From: an uncultured Clostridium sp.
GTDB taxonomy: Bacteria; Bacillota; Clostridia; Lachnospirales; Lachnospiraceae
Assembly: GCA_946553025.1 (NCBI GenBank)
Contig: CAMNRM010000009.1
Span: 28,907-92,906 of the forward strand
DNA: 64,000 nt
Direction: 5' to 3'
The stretch's first letter is position 1. Every line of letters begins with the position of its first letter. Below, piece by piece: positions 45,546-52,593 of this stretch. The translations under genes and the position numbers were made by a program. A model generated the notes under the pieces. It ran no database searches and had not been told where the DNA came from. It worked only from the letters and a program-made list of their open reading frames with translations.

Positions 45546-45656
45546 TTGTAGGATTATAAGTTACTGTTCACGTACAATGTCAGTAACGATTATAACACGG
45601 ATGGATAAAAGGGCTATCAAAAGAATTGATATTCATATTGTAATATAGTACAAGGA

Positions 45657-45688
45657 TTGTACAAAAACTTGAACAGCTATTTGTACAA
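45657..45688 (+). promoter_or_regulatory. probable operator (two TTGTACAA palindromes)
   Basis: Perfect palindrome TTGTACAA at 45657-45664 and 45681-45688, 24 nt apart, 15 nt before the antitoxin start. Such paired palindromes are typical operator sites of Phd/YefM antitoxins. Confidence 0.6.
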
Positions 45689-45702
45689 AAAGGAGTGTTA
45701 TT

Positions 45703-45961
45703 ATGCTGGCAGTGAATTATTCTACGATTAGAAATAACTTGAAAACTTATTGTGACGAAGCAACAGACAACAGTGAAACAGTAATTGTTACTCGTAAAGA
45801 TGAAAAAAAATGTTGTGATACTAAGTTTAGAAAAATATAATCAAATGATAAAAGCAGTACAAAATGCAGAATATCTTGCTATGATTGACCGGGGGATAGA
45901 ACAGCTTTCTTCGGGAAAAGGACAACAACATGAGTTGATTGAGGAAGAAAGCGATGAATAA
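45703..45961 (+). pseudogene. Phd/YefM-family antitoxin, frameshifted
   Basis: The ATG has an AAGGAGTG ribosome site. The first 33 codons read as a Phd/YefM antitoxin (NYSTIRNNLKTYCDEATDNS, VIVTRKDEK). After a run of eight A (45803-45810) the frame is lost and translation stops at 45840. In the +1-shifted frame the family continues (VVILSLEKYNQMIKAVQNAEYLAMIDRG) to a stop at 45961. One extra A would explain it. The intact product would have been about 85 residues and would repress and neutralise YoeB. Confidence 0.82.
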
Positions 45962-46034
45962 ACTATGCTCAGATCGTGCATGGGATGATTACTTGTATTG
46001 GCAGGTACAGGATAAAAAGACATTAAAAATATAA
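45954..46034 (+). pseudogene. YoeB-family toxin, truncated to 26 codons
   Basis: Starts ATG inside the antitoxin tail (overlap typical of yefM-yoeB). The 26 residues (MNKLCSDRAWDDYLYWQVQD...) match the YoeB N-terminus; the catalytic C-terminus is missing because of an early stop, and downstream sequence is not homologous. A toxin-antitoxin pair with both partners broken. Confidence 0.78.
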
Positions 46035-46054
46035 AAACGAGATATAAAGCGAAT

Positions 46055-46084
46055 GGGAGTGTCGAAAGGCACTCCTGTTTTTTG
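46055..46084 (+). terminator. terminator after the broken TA pair
   Basis: GGGAGTG / CACTCCT hairpin with a 7-8-nt loop, followed by GTTTTTT. Confidence 0.82.
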
Positions 46085-46131
46085 CTTATATTGAAACTAT
46101 TTTATGTGAAATAAAGAAGGAAGGGATAACG

Positions 46132-46653
46132 ATGAGAAAGAATACAAAACGAAAAGAATTGGAGTCTATAGTAAGTGAATCCATCATCAATCAGCCAGTA
46201 GGAATCATTCAGTTAAAGATGGTAAGGGAATCCCGGTCACTTTATGGAACAGCCCCCTTTACCAGTCCTGAACGGGCAGTAGAGTTGGTAAAGCCATTGT
46301 TTATTACTGCAGACCGGGAAATGGTTGTTGTGATGAGCCTGACAACAAAGATGGAAGCCCTGGCGGTGGAAGTTGTGGCTGTAGGTGGACTGGATGTGTG
46401 CTGCTTTGATGTCCGAAATATTTTCAAACATTCCCTGTTAAATAATGCTGCCTGTATTCTCTGCTTTCACAATCATCCATCTGGTGATTCGACACCAAGT
46501 AAGGAAGATATTCAGGTAACCCGGCGATTAAAAGAAGTGGGAGATATTTTGGGGATAAGGTTGGTTGACCACATTATTATCGGAGAGGAAAACTATTTCA
46601 GCTTTAAGGAGCATGGGGAGTTCGATGATAAGCCGCCGGAAAGTATTGCATGA
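46132..46653 (+). CDS. RadC-like JAB-domain protein
   Basis: 173 residues. The JAMM metalloprotease-like core is clear: a conserved E in the N-terminal part and HNHPSGDSTPSKEDIQVTRR (H-x-H-x10-D). The helix-hairpin-helix domain of chromosomal RadC is absent, giving the short form common on mobile elements. Ribosome site AGAAGGAAGGG before the ATG. Role unproven; associated with mobile DNA and recombination modules, as here. Confidence 0.92.
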   Translation: MRKNTKRKELESIVSESIINQPVGIIQLKMVRESRSLYGTAPFTSPERAVELVKPLFITADREMVVVMSLTTKMEALAVEVVAVGGLDVCCFDVRNIFKHSLLNNAACILCFHNHPSGDSTPSKEDIQVTRRLKEVGDILGIRLVDHIIIGEENYFSFKEHGEFDDKPPESIA

Positions 46654-46750
46654 ACGTAGTGGGGAATAGTGTGTGAAACTTGTGAAAGTCGTTTGCAAAA
46701 AGGTCGTAAGTACAAGAAAGGAAAATAAAAATTTAGCAAGGAGGAATCCA

Positions 46751-47305
46751 ATGGGACTTTACAAACCCTTAGATTGGTGGTCAATCACGGAGATGATCGA
46801 TGAAATCATGGAAGGACGGGGAAATCCGTGTTTTCGTAAAAGTGAATACGTCGGATATTATGATGAATTACTGACAGAGATGGCGAACGCAGCAGGAGAT
46901 TTGTATTGTGATATTATGGAAGTTAAAGACCAGATTTGTTATCGGGATATTCCCTATAAAACCCGCAAATATGCGGAAGAGGATATGGAAACCGAAAACG
47001 CTGCGTTCTGGTTTAATGCCGTTGCCCTGACCCTGACCGAAACGGATGTATCAAGACTTTTCTGCCGAGAAAATAGTGTTGAAGATTACGAAAAAGAGAA
47101 AGAAAAACGCTTAAAGATGCTTGAACGACTGACCAAGAAAGATTTTATGTGGATTATCCAAACGGTGAGCAATTTGATTTTTCGGTATTTAGACCTTTGC
47201 GGAGCATGGCAGGCAATAAAAGGTACGATAGATGAATTGGACAGCAGACAGGTATTCATAAAGAATAAAGGCGAGATGCAGGAACCCAAAGCAGCTTACT
47301 TGTAG
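46751..47305 (+). CDS. unknown 184-residue protein
   Basis: Start chosen at the ATG 46751, preceded by AAGGAGGAATCC; the open frame extends upstream without a ribosome site. Acidic, helical, no signal peptide (LYKPLDWWSITEMIDEIMEG at the start; a coiled stretch EKEKEKRLKMLERLTKKDF). No family recognised. It sits between RadC and YqaJ in a recombination-type module. Confidence 0.72.
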   Translation: MGLYKPLDWWSITEMIDEIMEGRGNPCFRKSEYVGYYDELLTEMANAAGDLYCDIMEVKDQICYRDIPYKTRKYAEEDMETENAAFWFNAVALTLTETDVSRLFCRENSVEDYEKEKEKRLKMLERLTKKDFMWIIQTVSNLIFRYLDLCGAWQAIKGTIDELDSRQVFIKNKGEMQEPKAAYL

Positions 47306-47383
47306 GATGTAGTAGGCTAAGACTATGCATTTAATGGTAAAGAATTTAATGGTAAAGAAGTCGATGATGAAAGGAGAACAGTT

Positions 47384-48313
47384 ATGGTTGAAGTAACCCA
47401 TATTAAAGAAATGAGTCATGAAGATTGGCTGAAGTTAAGAAAGACAGGAATCGGCGGTTCGGATGCTGCAGCCCTCTGTGGCTTAAATCCCTATGCCAGT
47501 GCTATTCATGTTTTTCAGGACAAGACAAGTAAGGAACTGGATAAGAAGGACAATGAATCCATGCGGCAGGGAAGGGATTTAGAAGATTATGTAGCAAAGC
47601 GCTTCTGTGAGGCAACCGGATTTAAAGTCCGCCGTTCCCATATGCTTTATCGAAACAAAGAAAATCCATTTATGATTGCCGATGTTGACCGTTTGATTGT
47701 CGGTCAGGATGCCGGATTAGAGTGCAAGACAGCCAGTGCCTACAATAGTGATAAATGGAAGAATGGGCAAATTCCTCCTCATTACCTGATTCAGTGCCTT
47801 CACTATATGGCAGTAACAGGAAAGAGAGAATGGTATATCGCTGTAGTGATATTGGGAAAGGAGTTTCTCTACCAGAAGATTACCTGGGAGAATGAAGTTA
47901 TCCAGAAATTAATCGCCATTGAAAAAGCATTTTGGAACCAGCACATCCTTACCGGACATATACCTGCCCCCGATGGTTCAAAAGCCTGTGATGAACTGCT
48001 TAATCAGTATTTCCATACGGCAAAAAAGAAAAGCAGCATTTCTTTAATTGGTTTTGATGAAAAGCTGGAACGAAGGGAAGAACTTCTGCAGATGAAGGAA
48101 GAACTGGAACAGGAGCAGAAAAAGATTGAGCAGGAAATTAAGCTGGTGATGCAGGACAATGAACTGGCCTTTACCGAAAAATATCGGGTGGCATGGAGCA
48201 ATGTAGAAACAACCAGGCTTGATACAAAGAGGATGAAAGAAGAAAACCCGGAAGTCTATCAGGACTTTGCCCAGACTACAACAAGCCGTAGATTCAGCAT
48301 TAAGGCAGCATAA
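47384..48313 (+). CDS. YqaJ-family viral recombinase (lambda-type exonuclease)
   Basis: 309 residues. Typical N-terminus with the RKTGIGGSDAAALCGLNPY motif, then the PD-(D/E)XK core (FMIADVDRLIVGQDAGLECKT, with D and E-x-K). It digests one strand of double-stranded DNA ends for annealing-type recombination. AAAGGAG precedes the ATG. C-terminal coiled region (EELEQEQKKIEQEIK). The next gene is a likely single-strand annealing partner, so the pair is a lambda-Red-like module. Confidence 0.92.
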   Translation: MVEVTHIKEMSHEDWLKLRKTGIGGSDAAALCGLNPYASAIHVFQDKTSKELDKKDNESMRQGRDLEDYVAKRFCEATGFKVRRSHMLYRNKENPFMIADVDRLIVGQDAGLECKTASAYNSDKWKNGQIPPHYLIQCLHYMAVTGKREWYIAVVILGKEFLYQKITWENEVIQKLIAIEKAFWNQHILTGHIPAPDGSKACDELLNQYFHTAKKKSSISLIGFDEKLERREELLQMKEELEQEQKKIEQEIKLVMQDNELAFTEKYRVAWSNVETTRLDTKRMKEENPEVYQDFAQTTTSRRFSIKAA

Positions 48314-48396
48314 ATAAACCAGATAACGGCAGAAAAGCTGTCTGGTTCGATTAAATTAAGGAAGTGTAAAGTAAAGTTTAAATAACAATAGAATTG

Positions 48397-48440
48397 CCTG
48401 CTTAATGGATTGCTGTATTTCCATAAGCGGGTTGTTCTTT
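48397..48440 (+). terminator. probable terminator after the yqaJ-type gene
   Basis: CCTGCTTAATGGA / TCCATAAGCGGG with a T-rich tail (TTGTTCTTT). A second weaker hairpin lies at about 48316-48346. Confidence 0.6.
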
Positions 48441-48505
48441 GCAATCACAAAAAGTAGAGAATAAAGAATTAAGAAATAAAAAGTAAGGAAGGAGAGATAA
48501 GCATA

Positions 48506-49468
48506 ATGGATGACGTATCCATTCGACTTTTGCGTGCAGAGGAAATCGAGTGCCGGGTAGCAATGATTAATGAGAAGGGGTTAAGCCTTCTGTTATTTAA
48601 GGACGCAAGAGTAGACCAGAAGTTATTGGATGAAACCTTTACTCCCTTTGGCTGGAAGCGAAGTCATCAGGTGCTTGACGGGAACCTGTATTGTACGGTT
48701 GAAGTATGGGACAGAGAGAAAAACCAGTGGATAGGCAAACAGGATGTTGGTACGATGAGTTATACCGAAAAGGAAAAAGGCCAGGCATCCGACAGCTTTA
48801 AGCGGGCCTGTTTTAACTGGGGGATTGGCAGAGAGTTATATACGGCTCCCTTTATCTGGATTCCAGCAGAGAGAGTCAATATCCAAAAGAAAGAGCGGGA
48901 ACAGAAATTCTATACCTATGACCGTTTCCATGTCTGGTCAATTAACTATGACGAAGAAGGAAAAATCAATGCCGTTATGATTGTAAACCAGAAGAATGAA
49001 ATCGTATATTCCATGGATGCAAGAATCCTGAATATGGATACAAAGGAGGCAGGAGAAAAACAGGCAGCAGGGAAAATGGTGAAGAAGGCAGAAAACAAAG
49101 TTGAAAATACGACAGCACAGAAAATGACGAACAAGATCGAGGGAAAAGTCGAAGATAAATCCAAACAAGAAACAACAAACAGGCAAGAAACAGCAGACAA
49201 AGCAGAAAGGAAGGCCATAAGAGGTCGGGGAACAGCACAAAAAGAGGGAAAGGAAGCATTTTCAGGAGATGAAGAAAGCCTTGGGGCTACGCCTTCGCTT
49301 ACGAAAAGACAACGAACTGTACTGGAAAGCGAACTGAAACGGACAGGCGTTGCGTTAGATGCTGTATTAAATCGCTATCATTTGGAATCAGCAGAGCAGA
49401 TAAGCGAAGAAATCTATAAGAAGGCCATTGAATGCTTAAGAAAGTCAAAGAGTAAGGAGGCAGCATAG
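48506..49468 (+). CDS. probable Rad52-like single-strand annealing protein
   Basis: 320 residues with a GGAGAG ribosome site. The N-terminal 150 residues look like the Rad52/Sak fold: FGWKRSHQVLDGNLYCTVEV, then QASDSFKRACFNWGIGRELY, which parallels the DAFKRAA-GIGRYLY block of Rad52-type annealing proteins. Then come a Lys/Glu/Thr-rich low-complexity linker and a C-terminal helical segment similar to the C-terminus of phage annealing proteins (SLTKRQRTVLESELKR). It would bind ssDNA produced by the adjacent exonuclease. The assignment rests on one motif block. Confidence 0.65.
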   Translation: MDDVSIRLLRAEEIECRVAMINEKGLSLLLFKDARVDQKLLDETFTPFGWKRSHQVLDGNLYCTVEVWDREKNQWIGKQDVGTMSYTEKEKGQASDSFKRACFNWGIGRELYTAPFIWIPAERVNIQKKEREQKFYTYDRFHVWSINYDEEGKINAVMIVNQKNEIVYSMDARILNMDTKEAGEKQAAGKMVKKAENKVENTTAQKMTNKIEGKVEDKSKQETTNRQETADKAERKAIRGRGTAQKEGKEAFSGDEESLGATPSLTKRQRTVLESELKRTGVALDAVLNRYHLESAEQISEEIYKKAIECLRKSKSKEAA

Positions 49469-49577
49469 GGTAATTTAATAAAATAATTGGATGGAGAAGC
49501 AAGAAAACGGAAATAAAGAAACAAAGTAAACGCAGGTAAATAAGGCAGATAAAAAATCAATTCAGGAGATGAAGAAA

Positions 49578-50336
49578 ATGAAGGAAAATTACAAGCTGAT
49601 TGAAGGCGATGGTCGGGTGCTTTCGATGCTGCAGGAGGAAAGTATTGACTGCATCATTACCGACCATCCATGGTTAGATAAGTTATCGAACAAAGGTGGA
49701 AACCGTTCCTTTGCCGATTATGAGTGTTTCCTCTATGAGCAAAGGGACTTTAATGAAAAAGCAAGAGTACTAAAGCCAGGGTGTTTCCTAGCAGAGTTTC
49801 TTCCGGCAGAGAATGAAAACAACTACGAGCAGCTTTTCCAAATCAAGCAGTTTGCCAAGGCAAGCGGTTTGGAGTACTACTGCAAGGTAAGCTGGAAGAA
49901 GGGGAAGTTTGTCAGCAATACCGGAAGAAAAGCAAAGAATACCCAGGATATTATGATATTTAGCAAGGGAAAGGCCAGAAACCTTCGGCTGGATGCAAAA
50001 AAGACCAAGGCATCTGGAAAGCCCTGTTACATGAGTGGGGCTGCGGGTATGCTTCCGACGATGTTTGATGTAGAACCAGTACCAAAACAGCAGAAAATTC
50101 ATCAGAGCGAACTTCCTCTGCCTCTGTGTGAAGAATTGCTGGAATACCTGACTTTAGAGGGCGAGGTTATCTTAGACCAGTTTGCCGGAAGCGGGGCAAT
50201 CGGCATAGCGGCAATAAGAAAAGGCAGAATGTGTGTGATGATTGAAAAGCTTCCTTCTAATATAGAAGTTATCCGAACAAGGCTTGCCCTGGAAATGGAG
50301 GCATGGAAGAATCATAAGACGAAGAGAATTAGTTAA
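49578..50336 (+). CDS. site-specific DNA methyltransferase (N4/N6 type)
   Basis: 252 residues from the ATG at 49578 (AGGAG 9 nt upstream). Motif IV comes first (CIITDHPWL, DHPW rather than DPPY/DPPW) and motif I last (DQFAGSGAIGIAAI), the permuted beta-type order. It should methylate adenine N6 or cytosine N4. The His in place of Pro/Pro in motif IV is unusual and may alter activity. No restriction partner is adjacent, so it is likely an orphan phage- or plasmid-borne enzyme. Confidence 0.85.
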   Translation: MKENYKLIEGDGRVLSMLQEESIDCIITDHPWLDKLSNKGGNRSFADYECFLYEQRDFNEKARVLKPGCFLAEFLPAENENNYEQLFQIKQFAKASGLEYYCKVSWKKGKFVSNTGRKAKNTQDIMIFSKGKARNLRLDAKKTKASGKPCYMSGAAGMLPTMFDVEPVPKQQKIHQSELPLPLCEELLEYLTLEGEVILDQFAGSGAIGIAAIRKGRMCVMIEKLPSNIEVIRTRLALEMEAWKNHKTKRIS

Positions 50337-50534
50337 GCTGGCTAATTTTACAAAAAATAGAAGTGCAATATAGCTTATCAAACAAAGTCCAATCTATACC
50401 TTACCGGACGAAGTCCGCCTATCCCGAAGGGATTTGCGTTCACGAGTGCCCGGATGGGTATACCGAACAAGCGTAGGATTGAGGACTGTGTAGAAAGCTA
50501 TTGGACGAAGAGTGGACGAAGCGTGGAGGAAGAG

Positions 50535-50879
50535 ATGAGCAAATGGAACCGATTAAAAACAAAGATTACACGGAGAGCCTGGCGGGAGTATCTACAGTTT
50601 AAGCGTGAGATGTTTCATCAGGGGAAACGGGAACTGTGGGAGAATTGCCAGAAAATTCATTTCTATTGCTGTATTATGGAATACTTCCATTACCGAAAAG
50701 AAAGCAGCCATGACTGGAAGGTCTTGGCTTATCAGAAACAGCCCATCTGGGCCATGTGGGATTGTTACCAGCAAAATGAACATCTGGAATATTCCACCTG
50801 GAAAGATGTGGAAAAGATTTTGCATGAACTGGAAAGACAGGATGGGGGAAAATGGAAGGAATGGAAAAGCTGTGGATAA
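50535..50879 (+). CDS. unknown 114-residue protein
   Basis: Start at ATG 50535 with GTGGAGGAAGAG upstream; the longer frame from 50454 has no ribosome site. Trp/Tyr/Lys-rich (TKITRRAWREYLQFKREMFH, HFYCCIMEYFHYRKESSHDW). No motif. Located 21 nt before the next small gene and probably co-transcribed. Nothing was found between 50,337 and 50,534. Confidence 0.65.
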   Translation: MSKWNRLKTKITRRAWREYLQFKREMFHQGKRELWENCQKIHFYCCIMEYFHYRKESSHDWKVLAYQKQPIWAMWDCYQQNEHLEYSTWKDVEKILHELERQDGGKWKEWKSCG

Positions 50880-50900
50880 AGGAAAAAGGAGCGAAAGAAA

Positions 50901-51212
50901 ATGGAGATAAAAAAGTTTTTCGATGAAGCAACCGACCCTGGGATAAAGGGATTAATGACCTTAGTTCTGTCCGAATGGATGAGTAAGATAAGCCGGGAGC
51001 AGGAAAAGGAAAATCCCCAAAAGTATAAGTCGGTCAATGAACGTTTTCAGAACTGGGAAGATATGCTCAAAGAAAAATATCCCGAACTGAAAGAAGAAAG
51101 CCAGAAGTTTTTGGATTGGCTGGTTGGCTATTATGGGGAGGAACTGGAATCTTATTATCTGTTAGGAATTTGTGATGGGATTCGTATTCTTAAATGGATG
51201 CTAAAGCTGTAG
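50901..51212 (+). CDS. unknown 103-residue acidic protein
   Basis: Ribosome site AAAAAGGAG before the ATG. Helical, Glu/Lys-rich (KFFDEATDPGIKGLMTLVLS, YGEELESYYLLGICDGIRIL). No recognised family. Last gene of the small-gene pair, followed by a GC-rich hairpin. Confidence 0.65.
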   Translation: MEIKKFFDEATDPGIKGLMTLVLSEWMSKISREQEKENPQKYKSVNERFQNWEDMLKEKYPELKEESQKFLDWLVGYYGEELESYYLLGICDGIRILKWMLKL

Positions 51213-51236
51213 AAGAAAGTACATATAGGCCATGGC

Positions 51237-51266
51237 AGCGGCGGGTTTTGTTCCTGCCGCTATTTG
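51237..51266 (+). terminator. GC-rich hairpin, probable terminator
   Basis: AGCGGCGGG / CCTGCCGCT with a 7-nt loop followed by ATTT. T-run is short. Confidence 0.6.
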
Positions 51267-51354
51267 CATGAAAAGAGTTTTTACAATTGTATGTGAAGAT
51301 TGCGGTAAAATGGTAAGCAAAATAATATAATCAGGAAATGAGGTAAGAGAGTCG

Positions 51355-52389
51355 ATGAAGAGAGAAGACAAAATGGAAAATAATGGAACTAAAACAAAGC
51401 CAAATGACAGGAAAATGAGGATAGAAGCACTTAGAAAAGAAGTGCAGAAGCTGTGTCCTGAAGGAGTTAAGGTAGAGATGCAGGAGATGGGAAAAAATAA
51501 TGGTGTAGTAAAACAGGGGATGGTTATTGAGGAAAAAGGAAATAAGATAAGCCCTGTGATTTACCTGGAACCGTATTTAATGAATATGGAAGAAGGAAAC
51601 TATTCAATAGAAGAAACAGCAAATGCCATCTATGAAGTTTATCAGAAACACCACAAAAAAGAGTCCGACATAGCCACTACATTTGTGGATGTGGAATGGG
51701 TAAAAGAAAAAATCATCTACCAGTTAATTAATCTGGAAAAGAATCAGGATCTGCTAAAGGACAGGCCATACAGGATTATAGGGGAAGATTTGGCTGTTGT
51801 ATGTGCTCTGCTGTTGGAAAAAGGCAGTTCCGGGGTGATGACGGTAAAAATTAATCGGGAGCACGTAAAACTCTGGGGAATGAATGAAGAGGAACTTTGG
51901 GCGTTGGCAGAGATAAATACGCCTAAATGCTTTCCTGTAACAATGAAAAGCATAGAAGCGGTGATGTTTGACACCTTAAAAACGCAGCTTGAAGCGCAAG
52001 GAATTGTTTTTGATGAACAAGTTGTAAGTAAGTTATTCGATGATGATCAATGTCAGGCAGATACAAGAAAAAAGCAGAGTTCCATGTATATATTGTCAAA
52101 TCAGTATGGAATCTGGGGGGCATCCGTAATTCTTTATCCGGGAGTATTAAGGGAGGCAGCAAAAAAGCTAGGCGGAGATTTACTTGTGCTTCCTTCCAGT
52201 ATTCATGAAACGATAATTATACGTCAGGAAGATAGGTTGGAATATGATAAAATGGCAGAGATGGTAAAGGAAATCAATCATAAGGAAGTGTTGCCGGAGG
52301 AAGTGCTTTCCGATTCGGTTTATCTGTACCACGAAAGCGAGGATTCCCTCTGCCGGGTAGCCGAAAATGGTAAGGGAAGTGCAGGATGA
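51355..52389 (+). CDS. DUF5688-type protein
   Basis: 344 residues starting at ATG 51355 (GAGGTAAGAG upstream). Layout as I recall for DUF5688: N-terminal segment with GVKVEMQEMGKNNGVVKQGM, a conserved ISPVIYLEPYLMNMEEG, then the long helical region and the late block SMYILSNQYGIWGASVILYP and LLVLPSSIHETIII. Frequent in Lachnospiraceae mobile DNA; function unknown. It closes the plasmid-like region before the Rpn gene. Confidence 0.8.
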   Translation: MKREDKMENNGTKTKPNDRKMRIEALRKEVQKLCPEGVKVEMQEMGKNNGVVKQGMVIEEKGNKISPVIYLEPYLMNMEEGNYSIEETANAIYEVYQKHHKKESDIATTFVDVEWVKEKIIYQLINLEKNQDLLKDRPYRIIGEDLAVVCALLLEKGSSGVMTVKINREHVKLWGMNEEELWALAEINTPKCFPVTMKSIEAVMFDTLKTQLEAQGIVFDEQVVSKLFDDDQCQADTRKKQSSMYILSNQYGIWGASVILYPGVLREAAKKLGGDLLVLPSSIHETIIIRQEDRLEYDKMAEMVKEINHKEVLPEEVLSDSVYLYHESEDSLCRVAENGKGSAG

Positions 52390-52548
52390 ATGGGGGAGCA
52401 TAGCATTTGAGAGAATGGTACACTTCTCTTTGGTTTTGCATGGCTTTTATAGGAAAGATGTGTTATACTCTTAATTATAGAAAGAACAGCATTTTGGGTA
52501 AGAATAATCACAAAAAATGGAAAATAAAAGAAATGAGGGAAATAACTG

Positions 52549-52593
52549 ATGGCAGAGTTTTTAATGAAGCCCCGAGTAGACTATGCATTTAAA
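52549..52593 (+). CDS. Rpn-family PD-(D/E)XK transposase-like protein, 5' exon
   Basis: First 15 codons of the gene (MAEFLMKPRVDYAFK), preceded by GAGGGA 10 nt before the ATG. The coding sequence continues at 54897 after the group II intron. Joined, the frame reads MAEFLMKPRVDYAFKEIMMD, which is what the family has at its start. Confidence 0.88.

Noticed and set aside
48938..49259. Minus-strand frames rich in Phe, Cys and Leu
   Set aside because: They are shadows of the Lys/Glu-rich linker of the Rad52-like gene; no start signals.
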